Assembly: GCF_000002985.6 (NCBI RefSeq)
Contig: NC_003284.9
Span: 9,052,001 to 9,116,000 of the forward strand
Source of the DNA: Caenorhabditis elegans
Lineage: Eukaryota; Nematoda; Chromadorea; Rhabditida; Rhabditidae
Length of the DNA stretch: 64,000 nucleotides
Reading direction: 5' to 3'
Shown: positions 53,001 to 62,367 of the stretch, piece after piece
How the letters are laid out: each line of letters starts with the position of its first letter
Numbering within the stretch: the stretch's first letter is position 1
Made by a program: the position numbers and the translations under genes
Notes under the pieces: generated by a model
The model's input: only the letters and a program-made list of their open reading frames with translations
The model's database searches: none
Told to the model about the DNA's origin: nothing

Positions 53001-56000
53001 CATTCTCCTAAATTTCCAGGCGGCCATTTGCATATTGATTTTTCTCATTTACTTTGATTATCACTTCAGCTTTGCTGGCTCGCTCAACAGAAATATGCGG
53101 TAGAGGGCAGAAAGAGTAAAAGTGCTACGACAATTATATTTGCTTATGTTTTACTTTTGTTACTTGTCGAATACTTCAATGATCAGTTTCAGACACCTCT
53201 CGGAAGACCTGCATCACCTCTGGACAGATATCTTCCATACCCGACCACAACAACAACTACTAGCGGTGACGGCAGAACTCGCGAGGAGAAAACCGTTGAT
53301 TATAAGGTTAGGCGTTGATGTTGTCTTTGATAAGAAAAGAGGATGATAAGGGATCTTATAATTATTTGTGTTACAGGTCACTTATCACCGAGACATTGAA
53401 GAACAGGAGCGTAGAATCAGAGAGGATCAAGCACGGCGTCAACAGGAAGAGCAGGATCGTCGTGATCGTGAAGATAATGCCAGAAGAATATTAGCACAAA
53501 GAGAACATCAAGAAATGGAACGTCTTCGTGAGCAGCAGAACCTTTCTGAAAGAGCACTTGCTGAACGAGAGCGCGCAGACAAAGAACGTCTTCAACAAGA
53601 ACGTCTTCTCCGCCAACAACGTGAAAAGAAACGTCGTGAAGAATGGGATCGCCTTGAGAGCATACGTCTAGCTGAGGAAGAAGCAGAACTTGCACGACGC
53701 AGAGCACTCGAAAAAGAGCGCATTGATCGTGAAAAAGCTGAAGAAGAGAGAAAAACAATGGAACGTCTTGAAAGAGAGCGTGCTCGTTTGGAAAGAGAAC
53801 GTCTCGAAGAAGAACGTCGCCAAAAGGAGAAAGCCGAGACGGAGAGAATTGAACGTGAAAGACGTGAACACGAAAGAATAGAAATCGAACGTATCGAAAG
53901 AATCAAAAGAGAAAGAATAGAACGGGAGCGTCGTGAGCGTGAAGAGAAAAAGGCAGAGGAGGACCGTCTGCTTCGAGAACGTCTTGAATTGGAACGAATC
54001 GAGCGTGAACGTCGCGAGCTGGAAGCTCGAGAGCGTCAGGAACTTGAGCTTCAACGTCGTGAAGCTGAAGACCGGGAACGCCAACGTCTCGAAGATGAGG
54101 CTCGCGAGATGCGCCGTCGTGAAGAAGAGCGCCGAGAAGCAGAATTGGTTGCAGATGTCCATAGACAAGCTGAAGAACGTGAACGACTCCGCAAGCGTCA
54201 AGAGCGTGAAGAGGCTGAACGTTTGGAAAGAATCCGTCTTGAGCAGCAGAAGATTGACATGGAAAGAATTGACGCTGAACGACGAGAACGGGAGAGGTTT
54301 GTTGAAATATTCAATCTGCTTTTATTTTTGGCCTTATGCTGAAATTGAATGAATAATTTTCAGAAAAGAAGAAGAGCGACGAGAATTTGAGCTTATTGAA
54401 GCAGCAAGACGGAAGAAGGAAGCTCGTGATCGTGATCGTCTTGATGAGATGGAACGCGAGCGCGTAAGAGAAGAAGAAGAGCGCAGAGAAAAGGAGCGCC
54501 GTGAACAAGAACGTAGAATTGCCGCTGAGAAAGAGCGCAAGAGAAGGTGAGTATACATATACTTTATTTTTTATACCAAAGATGCAAATTTTAAGACAAG
54601 AAGAGGAGGAAGAAATTGCTCGTCTGAATGAACTTCAAAGAGCTGCTGCTGCTCGCCAAGCCCAACGTAACGCAGAACTTGACCGCCAAAGACAGCGTGA
54701 TGAGCTGGACCGAAAGGCCCAAGAGCTTTCGGAGCGGGAAATGCGAGAAAAGGAACGTCGTGATCGTGAACGAGCCAATGAAGAGGCTCAACTAGCTGAT
54801 CTTTTGGAACGTGAACGCCACAATCAACTCATTCGTGAAAACGAGCGAAGAGAAGCTGTTGAGCGTGCCAACAATCGTCGTCTGGAAGACAGAAGATCAC
54901 GCGACAAGTTGGATCACATTGTACGTGAAAGATCCGAAAAGGAGCAATTTGAACTCGAGAAGCGCAGACTTCTTGCCGAGAAGGAGGCAATGAACAGAAA
55001 GAAAAACCATCTGTTGAGCAGTGAAACTCTTGCAAAACTTACTCAGCCAATGTACTACACGACTCGCGAACCAGAAGTCACCACTAAAGTGGAAAGACAA
55101 GTTATCGAGCGTATTGACCGTAACGTATGGGTTGAGGATGTGCCATATGCTCCAAGCCAGAGTGCCATGGGTTATTTGGATAATGACGAGAACAACCGTG
55201 ATCGTCTTTACAACCCGAATGATTTGAATAGAAACGGATCCAGCAGGTGAGACAACTTTCAGCATGGTCTTCAATGCCCAACATAATACAAAAGTTGTTG
55301 CAGAAGCCGCTACCAACGTGCCAAAAATGAGAAAGCCCGCCGCGACTTCTACCATTCATCACAGGATTCCGCAGGTCTGGCATGAAAACAGAAATAATTT
55401 CTGTAATAAATCAAAAAGTTAAACTCGCTAGACACCGATTACACCGTTTAGTCGCCTGTTATGTCGTCCATTCACACTTCTACATTTAACGCTTCGATGC
55501 TTCAACAGGCTCGATTCAAATTCCCTTTTTTCAATATATTTACCTCTGTGTCATTTTGGACTCTTTCTGTACTTTTTGTACTCTTTTCTCTGCTCCATCA
55601 TTTCTTCCCCTTTTCCATACCCCCAGTGTTATGTTCCATGTGAAAACTTAAAGTCTTACTTTCTCATTTTCTCCTCCTGTAAAACTAACTAACTAACAAA
55701 ATTTGCATGATAATCAGTTAATAATGCATCTAAAGATCAGGATAGCGACGCTGATAAAATCTAAATTACAATCGAAATCCGCATGACTCCTGTTTCGAGA
55801 CTTTATGTTTTCTGTTTTCTAACTGATCAACGTTGAATGCAGATAGGTTTTATTTGTGACAATTTGTCCTGGTCCTTGTCCTCTGCATGTTCCCACCGTC
55901 ATCACTATAAAAAAGTTTCTAAACTCAATGAAAAAATTCATGGGAAAAGTCGTTCGAACTATACAAAAAATCCGTTTCACGCATTCACACACAACATCTA

Positions 56001-59000
56001 CAAATAGAGTGAACAACCTACACGTACACATTTTCATTTCCTTTCTCTCTCAACATACAAGTGATAATCAGGTGTTGTCTATCTTTCCTTTACAACTTAG
56101 CAGCTTCTTCATTAATCCCAAAACTTCGAAATTTCTTATTCAAACAAAAACCATCTCTTCCATCCCTCATGCAGCCAGTTTTTTCTGTTCTCCTTTTCCA
56201 CTTTTTGGAATAATCTACCCTTTAGAAACAGTACAACCAACCCCTTTATCTTCAAACTTAGTTTCATTTAGACAAAAATCCTACCCTTCCAGAAAAGTGT
56301 GCGCTTGCCTGTGTGAGAGTGTGTGTGCCTTCTGTTTTCTTATTCATTCTTTTCTCTTCCACTGCCCTCTTGATATCAAGATATCAATAATTTACATCAT
56401 CATCTTCGTTATCCGCCCCTTTGAAATCGTTTCATTTTGGAATTATTCTCCATGTATTTTCTGATTAATTTCTAGATAATATTGATCCCCGAATTATGTC
56501 CTTTTTTCAAATGTATTTTGTGTTGATAAAAATTTTTTTATTAAAAAAACACCTGAGATACACATTTACACAATGAAAACAAGAAAATAGAAAGTGGAAG
56601 TATGTGAAATTGTGAAGAATTGTACAGTTTGAATGGCTCGGAACATGTTTTATTTTGTTTTGTTATTTGATCGTTTTTCATAATGTCTTTGTATCGAAAT
56701 GGATATTGCATGTGCACATAGATTAAAAAGCTCTGTATTTCAGTAAGACACGCTGAAATGTTTAGTGTATGGAAAATCAGATGCTCTATTTATTCTATTT
56801 ATTTCTAAAAAAATATATTGCAGCCCTCCAGTCTTGCATTGTTGAAAGCTGAAATAGTCTGGAGCTAACAGTTGAAGTAGAAAATTTATTGACTAAGCTA
56901 GATATCAGTAAATTAAAAATTTAAAATCGAAACGGGAACTAGCGGCTCGGACTGTAAATTAATCTTATAGTTTAATATTTATTTTTCTGATTTTGAATAA
57001 CCTGCTTGTGAGCGTTGAAGCTTTATTAATTAAACATATTACAATATTACCTTAGAAAATGAGAGTGTAGGAATTTCAATTTTTCAGATCCAGTTACTGA
57101 GCGTTTTCGTAAATCCACTGATGACTTAACAACTCGTTCTCGCCCAGAATATCGTGGCCCATTGCTTCAAAAGTTCCATGACTCTGAATTCCGAACCACC
57201 GCTCTAAATGAAACCGACGGTTTGCCATATCGCAGAATGGGGCCAAGTCCATATGAGCAGGTATGTTTTACACTAACATGTTTGGAATTGATGACGGTAC
57301 TTTTCCGATTTCCGCCTCCCAAAATGTTTTTTATTCAATATTTCAATTTAAATTCTCACGTGAATGTTTATTTCAATACTATTTCAATTTTTAGGCTTAG
57401 AAAACAAAAATACTAAGCCTGAACTTACAAAAAAGTTCACGTTTCATTAATGAAAATATCGAAAACATTTGGGGGGGGGGGGGGGCAGAAATTGGAGAAG
57501 TACCTTGATGACAAATTAAGAAGACCGATATGTTATTTTGAATGTCATTGTTTGTGTTCAGATAACAAATCGGTCTTTTTGAATATCCTTTATTTGTTCA
57601 CAAATATCTTTACCCAATATTCCCATGTGCCTCTCTCACTTGCTAAGCTTTTTATTTTTCTTGCCATGTGTAGCCGTTCGCGAAACTTCTCGAAGAAACC
57701 GAAAGACGCTACGCTCATTACAACAGCCGTGCCAGCAACCCGTCTATTTACCAGTCAAGCCGTTATTACTATCCGGAGAGGCATGGACAGCCACAGGTGA
57801 GTTCAGCCGCTTTTCCGCTTGTCACACGGGTCCCGGGATTGAGAAATGTATCTGTTGGAAAAAAAACGGGAATTATGACAAATCTGAAGACTCGAGCATC
57901 TATAAAAAATTTTCCAGCACACGGACAATACTCGTGCCGAGTCCGTAGTTGCCTACGAACGTGAGAGCCGCCGTGAATCACCAGCAGACCAAGCTCACAT
58001 CAGAAGCCGTTCTGCAGATTATCTCATGGATAGAAGGTAAAAGTGATGTTACATATTTAAGAACCATTTAATATAGGGAAACAAAGATTCAAACGTCCTA
58101 GTTGGTTCTGTTTTTATTTTCCTTTCTATTTCCGGTCCTCGCACAATTAACGTTTGCTGAAAATGTATCCCGACTCAAAGTTAATTACGAAATCCATGTG
58201 AAAGTTTAGATTTGTTGTTGCATTAAAAAACTCGAAAGTATCTAATGATTCAATTTTTCAGAATCCGTGAAGAAACCGAGGTTCCAGAGAACCAACTTCA
58301 AAAAACTCGCGTGGAACCTCATGATCAGTCACCACGGGAATCTCGTATTTCAGAATATGAAATGCGCTTCCGCAAATCAACCGAGAAGCTAACCGTTCCT
58401 GACTGGTACCGTGAAAACAGACCACAGGGTCAAACTGCTCAAACTTCAACCTACCGATATGGAAATGGAGTTGAGCCAATGAGCACCACAACAACAACCA
58501 CTACTGTTATTAATGGAACATCTTCTCATCAGCAAGCACCCCCTCCAGTACCACCACAACCAATTGGAAACATTGGACTGCCGCGTGGCATGTTTGATAG
58601 ATACAAGGATGACATTGAAGAGCTCCGACGCTCCCGCTCATCACTTCATCAAACTGGTCAACAGGAAACGTCGAACCGACAGGTTGTTGCATTATAAGCC
58701 ACTTTTCAATCCCAATTACCCTTAATACTTTCCCAAAATCCCAAAATCCCGCATTCCCTTCAACCCTTTTTGCATTTACCTATGTTCAATTTTTCCGTTT
58801 CAACATTTTTTTCTAATATTTAAAAAGTCATATCCCAAGCTCAAAACCATTGGAATACGAAATATCACTTTTAATTTGCTTTTATTTTCCCATTTGCTTT
58901 TCATCCACTTCTTTTCCCAGCATGAATATTTTCAATCAACTTCTTTGCCTTTCCCCCTGTTACATTTCCCCAATCCACGCATTCACTTTTTCAAGATTTT

Positions 59001-61324
59001 CCATTAATTCAGTGATACGAAACGTTTTGTGATTGTTTATGTATGAACAAATTTTGAATAAATAAAAACTATCAAATTCAAAGTACTCGTACAAATCCCG
59101 TAGCATGCTGCCTCACATTATCGTTTCAAAATTGACCTTAGGTAAAAAGAGTTTCATTTTCACTTTCAGACTTAAAATTCTCAAATTTTTCATTGTTTAC
59201 TTTTCCTATCCTAAGCTCCCTAAAGCATTAGAAGTCCTCAAGGAGATTTGTCGAAAATGCATTGAAAAAATTTCAGAATGTAATTTAGCGTATTGTAAGT
59301 AGTACTTTGCTTCATTAAATTTTACAACAACATATTTACAACGAAATGTGAGGGTAAAATACAAACCTTTCTTTGTTAGTAGTTTGTGAGTCCTGTATAA
59401 ATTTGAACGTATGTATCAGTCAGAAATCTGCTAACAGGGCACAACAGAAAAACAATAACTTATTTGATTTTAAACATGTTGAATTGAGTTATGATATGGT
59501 TTCAAGCATTTTTACTTGTGATAAAATTTGTTATGAATCTGAAATTATTGACATGATAAGAAATTTAAGCCTAATTTAACTAATTTGTAATACAGTCAAA
59601 AGAAAACCATTTTCTAGTTCAGAAATACCATCTTTGTCCAAATGGCGAATAAATTTTTTGCATGTATTTTGGTTTTGAAAACGTTTACCCCTAAGCTACT
59701 CATTTGTAAACATTTTTTTCTCAATTGTTACAGGGATCAACGCTGAGTGTGGGTGGCATTGTCGATCAAGGACACGCTCTCCCAGGCTACACAGTGTCAG
59801 AAGTGCCGAATGCGTGGAACCTGCATACTAGCCGCACTTCTCGTGTCGTCGAGGTCGCCGACACGTTTGTCGGTACTTCTTCACATGAATACGGTGGGTC
59901 ATTCAATTTTTGAAACTATTTGCGATGCACTTGCGGCGATAAGTGCAAATAATACACTGTGAAATTGATAATCGATGATACTTTTATTTTTATTTTTAAT
60001 GATCTTTCGATAAATGCGACACAACTTTTTTCTCACAGAAATGCGTTTGGATTTCAGGAAACTTCACAAATCGTTACGGAGGCCGAGTTACAATAGAAGA
60101 AGTGCTCGACTCAATCTTCCAGAAGGTGACTCCAACGAATCAGAGACTAAATTTTGACAGGAGGTAAACAACTTATATTCCAATGTTCAAGTGTATTTCC
60201 AATAATTTTAGTTACCCACAAGCTGACGAGTTATTCCAAGGAAACGTTGATGGCCCAGGAATTTATACGAACAACTATAGCGTGATGCGTCAAGTGCTCA
60301 AATCGCCAGAAAGAGCTGAGCACATTCTACAGTTCGTGTGATATAACTTTAATAACATAATCAAAATTTTCAGAAATGAGGAGTTATTCGTTAGATGTAC
60401 TGAATGTCACAGAACCAGAGAACTATCCGCAGCTAGACTCTTTTTTGTGTCCTGCAAGCACTGCTACACATACTACTGCTCTAGAGAATGCAGGTAGGAG
60501 TTAATTGAAAATATAATCATATAATAAAAATGTTTATTTTGAGGCATAACAATTGGCCAAACCACTCGGGAAGATGTTCTTTTGCACGAATTAATACATT
60601 ATGTAAAGATGTTATCATGAAAGTTCGAGAGGATGAACAGGCTCAAGCTTTCATGTCGAAAGTCGCCAGAGACGGTTTTTCAGTTAGTGGGAGAGGAAGT
60701 GTGAATATTCGTCTGTCATCCCCACAACTCGCACAGGTGAACTATGTAGTAAAACTGTTTAAAATTAAAATTGAATAATATTTTTGACAAGGGCCAAAAT
60801 AATCAAGCTTGATTATCATTGTATCTATGATATTTTTGAAAACCTTTAAAATTTAATAGACATTTTTTAAAAAGTTAATTTTGTTGACCACATACACAGC
60901 GTTTTGAACTAATGAAAACTAGCACCATCAATTAATCAATTTACTAAAAAAACGATTTTAAGGCATACGTCAGCAACGGATGGAGAGCACTTTCCGCTTA
61001 TCCAAATGACCAACTTCTCTATTACTACACTGTCAAAGCTTTGATTGCTGAAAGGAAAGAACCTTCTTTGATTGCCCTTTGTAATCGGTATGAACCAAGG
61101 TAACCATTACAGTTAACGTTCTGTGTCATAACCGAACTATAAATTACAGAGAAAAGTTCATTCTTTCCGTGTCTATCATTGCTGACATCGAGCACTGCCC
61201 AGAGACTCCACCTCCAGAGACACGCGAACTCTCAGCCGTCCAATTCTCCTCTCCTAGATCCCGCTACGAAGCCATTCAGAATCAAAATGCTCCATACTTC
61301 TCAGAATTTGCACACAATGTCTAG
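30983..61324 (+). CDS. ajm-1: Apical junction molecule AJM-1, longest model
   Basis: Twenty-nine coding exons join in perfect phase to 1942 aa: 30983-31084, 31903-32061, 35579-35688, 36625-36709, 38104-38262, 38349-38516, 40174-40572, 43076-43146, 45335-45454, 46333-46640, 48251-48369, 51636-51809, 52668-52736, 53193-53306, 53377-54296, 54364-54546, 54596-55246, 55304-55374, 57088-57260, 57674-57796, 57918-58036, 58262-58682, 59734-59893, 60058-60163, 60212-60331, 60374-60493, 60544-60736, 60963-61099, 61150-61324. Order of parts: hydrophobic segment (residues about 24-47), acidic and Ser-rich region, Pro-rich stretch, Arg/Glu-rich coiled coil (about 720-1225), Tyr/Arg-rich linker, and a MYND-like zinc finger (about 1743-1790). 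In worms AJM-1 marks the apical junction of epithelia basal to the cadherin complex. I name it from the size, coiled coil and nematode context. The exon 25 donor (GTTCGTG) is weak. Many exons have phase 0 at both ends, favouring alternative splicing. Confidence 0.78.
32062..35578 (+). other. ajm-1 intron 2
   Basis: A 3.5 kb intron. No further exons. The CT-rich stretch at 33770-34030 and the short palindrome CCGTGCACTGCACGG at 33644-33658 may mark an internal promoter. The next exon has its own in-frame ATG (35597), so a shorter isoform could start there. Confidence 0.4.
35579..38516 (+). CDS. ajm-1: ajm-1 exons 3-6: acidic, Ser-rich N-terminal region
   Basis: Exon 3 (35579-35688) reads [15 protein letters not shown]..., exon 4 (36625-36709) [11 protein letters not shown]..., exon 5 (38104-38262) [24 protein letters not shown]..., exon 6 (38349-38516) [17 protein letters not shown].... 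All have strong GT/AG sites. Repeated S-P, S-D and acidic stretches suggest a flexible, phosphorylatable segment. No folded domain is recognised. ATG 35597 lies 18 bases into exon 3 and could start a shorter protein. Confidence 0.8.
37351..37497. repeat. Truncated copy of the palindromic TTAA element
   Basis: It matches the right half of 22815-23409: AAGTGAC...GATTTTAG...ATTGGGTTATTTTG, then after an internal loss GATCTATACGTTCAAAGTTCTCAGAACCG and the TTTAAG end (TTAA at 37494-37497). Only one arm remains, in ajm-1 intron 4. Confidence 0.65.
38627..38698 (-). tRNA. tRNA-Gln (TTG)
   Basis: Same 72-base body as 26254-26325, with all stems intact and anticodon TTG. A TTTT terminator lies ten bases downstream on the minus strand. 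First of five alternating copies in ajm-1 intron 6; antisense to ajm-1. Confidence 0.95.
38830..38901 (+). tRNA. tRNA-Gln (CTG)
   Basis: The body is identical to its neighbours except that the anticodon loop is CTCTGAA (CTG, reads CAG) and the 3' acceptor strand is TGGGACC, giving a G:U wobble in the acceptor stem. TTTT and TTTTTT runs follow. It is the only CTG isoacceptor among the seven copies in the window and lies sense to ajm-1. Confidence 0.93.
39097..39168 (-). tRNA. tRNA-Gln (TTG)
   Basis: An intact 72-base copy with anticodon TTG, minus strand, and a TTTTT terminator just downstream. Confidence 0.95.
39310..39381 (+). tRNA. tRNA-Gln (TTG), one T-stem mismatch
   Basis: Plus-strand copy. 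The T stem reads CCGAG with CTCAG, so one C:G pair has become C:A. Everything else matches, and TTTT follows. Probably still a gene, though slightly weakened. Confidence 0.88.
39557..39628 (-). tRNA. tRNA-Gln (TTG)
   Basis: An intact minus-strand copy with anticodon TTG, followed by an eight-T terminator. Last of the five-gene cluster. Confidence 0.95.
40174..40572 (+). CDS. ajm-1: ajm-1 exon 7: acidic Glu/Ala-rich cassette
   Basis: A 399-base exon with phase 0 at both ends (133 codons): [16 protein letters not shown]..., then [28 protein letters not shown] and similar. It is strongly acidic and without predicted fold. Because exons 6 and 8 also join in phase without it, it is a natural cassette that can be skipped. 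Confidence 0.72.
40573..43075 (+). other. ajm-1 intron 7
   Basis: A 2.5 kb intron. The ORF at 41157-41681 is T-rich and lacks codon bias, so I do not count it. No exons or repeats of note. Confidence 0.4.
43076..46640 (+). CDS. ajm-1: ajm-1 exons 8-10: acidic linker into Pro-rich region
   Basis: Exons 43076-43146 ([20 protein letters not shown]...), 45335-45454 ([20 protein letters not shown]...) and 46333-46640 ([25 protein letters not shown]...). The phase runs 2-2-1 without a break. Exon 10 carries PPPPPPP and poly-Thr runs, typical of SH3- or WW/EVH1-binding linkers. Two methionines at exon starts (43146/45335 join and MDATSERP in exon 10) are possible starts of shorter isoforms. The introns at 43147-45334, 45455-46332 and 46641-48250 show nothing else. 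Confidence 0.8.
48251..53306 (+). CDS. ajm-1: ajm-1 exons 11-14: Pro/Ser/Thr-rich region before the coiled coil
   Basis: Exons 48251-48369 ([20 protein letters not shown]...), 51636-51809 ([16 protein letters not shown]...), 52668-52736 ([16 protein letters not shown]...) and 53193-53306 ([17 protein letters not shown]...). From exon 12 on, each begins and ends in phase 0, so they can be included or skipped freely. The 3.3 kb intron before exon 12 contains GC- and CT-rich DNA at 50210-50600 that looks like a promoter. Confidence 0.8.
49128..49169. repeat. CA-rich microsatellite in ajm-1 intron
   Basis: A run of ACAC units with one or two interruptions. Confidence 0.85.
49325..49335 (+). repeat. 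G11 homopolymer in ajm-1 intron 11
   Basis: Eleven consecutive G residues on the coding strand, shorter than the G15 tract at 57471-57485. Confidence 0.9.
50200..50620. promoter_or_regulatory. GC/CT-rich island in ajm-1 intron 11, candidate internal promoter
   Basis: The composition changes abruptly: a run of C/T with CCCGCTCACTCCCCC, CTCTCCCTCTCG, then TCCTCCGCGCGGAATG, GCCCCGGTTGCCC and CTAGCCGAACGCCCG. The downstream exon 12 could then begin a short isoform. No start site can be fixed from sequence. Confidence 0.3.
53377..55246 (+). CDS. ajm-1: ajm-1 exons 15-17: Arg/Glu-rich coiled-coil core
   Basis: Three exons split by 67- and 49-base introns. The protein is repeats of E-R-x-R-x-x-E and L-E-x-E-R, with about 40-50 % Arg plus Glu over some 500 residues, the pattern of a long charged single helix or coiled coil. 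This is the part that would drive self-association and junctional clustering. The end turns into less charged sequence ([23 protein letters not shown]...). Large reading frames seen antisense and in the other frames here are by-products of the repeated GAR codons. Confidence 0.9.
55304..55385 (+). CDS. ajm-1: ajm-1 exon 18, short-isoform ending (stop 55383-55385)
   Basis: The exon encodes [20 protein letters not shown].... If the donor at 55375 (GCAG|GTCTGG) is not used, the frame runs on to SAGLA and TGA at 55383-55385, giving a 1330 aa protein that ends after the coiled coil. AATAAA is at 55405-55410. If the donor is used, it joins in phase to 57088 (S-A-D-P-V-T-E-R). The donor is weak, which fits competition between splicing and polyadenylation. 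Confidence 0.7.
55411..57087 (+). other. ajm-1 intron 18 / 3' flank of short isoform
   Basis: 1.7 kb without exons. The 202-codon ORF at 55856-56464 is not bounded by splice sites and has the composition of CT-rich intron. The region can act as 3' UTR of the short form or as intron of the long one. Confidence 0.45.
57088..58697 (+). CDS. ajm-1: ajm-1 exons 19-22, with middle-isoform ending (stop 58695-58697)
   Basis: Exons 57088-57260, 57674-57796, 57918-58036 and 58262-58682 encode an Arg/Tyr-rich, probably disordered linker ([19 protein letters not shown]..., [15 protein letters not shown]...). Reading through the donor at 58683 gives VVAL and TAA at 58695-58697, a 1610 aa protein; AATAAA lies at 59058-59063. 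Using the donor (CAG|GTTGTT) joins in phase 0 to 59734. Confidence 0.75.
57471..57485 (+). repeat. G15 homopolymer in ajm-1 intron 19
   Basis: Fifteen consecutive G residues on the coding strand, able to form a G-quadruplex. In C. elegans such tracts are known sites of deletion when the DOG-1/FANCJ helicase is missing. Confidence 0.9.
58698..59733 (+). other. ajm-1 intron 22 / 3' UTR of the middle isoform
   Basis: About 1 kb. The first part is C/T-rich and ends in AATAAATAAAAA at 59058, the expected 3' UTR of the isoform ending at 58697. The rest is AT-rich with no exons. Confidence 0.55.
59734..61324 (+). CDS. ajm-1: ajm-1 exons 23-29: C-terminal domain with MYND-like zinc finger
   Basis: Seven compact exons separated by 42-226-base introns. 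Exon 23 ([21 protein letters not shown]...) and exons 24-25 lead into exon 26, which carries CTECHRT...[13 protein letters not shown]. Exon 27 continues [10 protein letters not shown]. The spacing C-x2-C...C-x2-C...YYC-x3-C...W-x2-H-x3-C is that of a MYND zinc finger. It is followed by a helical, non-repetitive segment (exons 28-29) ending in FAHNV and TAG at 61322-61324. The zinc finger suggests partner binding rather than enzyme activity. AATAAA is at 61854-61859. Confidence 0.8.
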
Positions 61325-62367
61325 ATATAAATTCATCTTCATTTTTATTATGAGCCAATTATTACAATTTTAATTACAATTCGTTCATTCAAGCATCCTA
61401 TCCCGTGATCTTCTATTGATAGACCAACAACAATGCCTATGAGTTACTTTTATTTTTTCTTCCTTTTCATCCCTTCCCAGGTTTCTTCTTTAACAGCCAT
61501 GGCTTCACTGCTCTAATTGTAAGCTTTCATCTCTTCTGTCCTTCTAGTAAATGTTCAATTTCTGCCATTCAAATGTTATATTAAATCTATAAATATATAA
61601 ATTTTCAAATATCTTTCAAAGTTTCTTTTTCAAATATGCATATAAACATATTTTGTTTCTAAGTGATTGACAAAAAAGCTTGTCATTATTTTATCCAATT
61701 AATGTGATATCATTTCATGAATTTTTTAACTTTCAGGTTTTCTTTGCAGATTTGAACGCAACCTGATAAGTTTATATTTTTGCGCATTTATTGTTTCCTC
61801 CTTTCCACGGATGTGAATTATGTACTATGATCTCAATTATAATCACCTTGAAAAATAAATTTTAAAGTTCCTGCTCAAATACTTCTAGGCGCGCACATTT
61901 CGCCTCTCCTTTGCGCCTCTCCTTCTCCCCCTTCAAATTTTCGCTTGCCGCGCACCCCTGCCTCTCTGGCCATTTCCTCTCTCACTTTACCCTCTCTGAT
62001 TTTCAACGCTCTCTCATCACCGCAAACGCGCGGCCTAAAATTCTCTTAGTCCTTCCTGTTCCTCATTGGTGTTCAACGCATTTCATTTGTGTTGTTCTAT
62101 CATTTCTCGACGTGCTTATTTGTTTCTTGATTTTTTGTTGGAAGCACTTATAATAACAACCACTTTTTAATTGTTATCTTAGTTAACGTGAGGTGTGTTT
62201 TTCAGCAGAAAAATAGTGTTATATTACTTAAAAATATTAATGTGATAATGTTTTCTTAGTATGACAACAAACTTTGATAATCGCCTAGTATAGTTTCGAG
62301 TGTTTAATTCTCAAAATATAGATTTAGAATCCAAACTTTACTACTTAATAATAATTTCAAATTACAG
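61325..62367. other. ajm-1 3' UTR and intergenic spacer
   Basis: The ajm-1 3' UTR ends near AATAAA at 61854. A C/T-rich and GCGCG-containing patch follows (61885-62040), a likely promoter for the next gene, which begins directly after ATTACAG at 62361-62367. The ORF at 61911-62153 is composition-driven. Confidence 0.5.

Noticed and set aside
53417..55383. Long antisense and alternate-frame ORFs (177, 152, 139 and 113 codons) over the coiled-coil exons
   Set aside because: Repeated GAR/CGT codons in the Arg/Glu-rich exons keep other frames open. The translations are low-complexity Ser/Phe or Lys/Val runs and ignore the splice sites used by the sense frame.
55856..56464. 202-codon ORF in ajm-1 intron 18
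   Set aside because: No acceptor or donor bounds it in frame, the composition is CT-rich intron, and no motif is seen.
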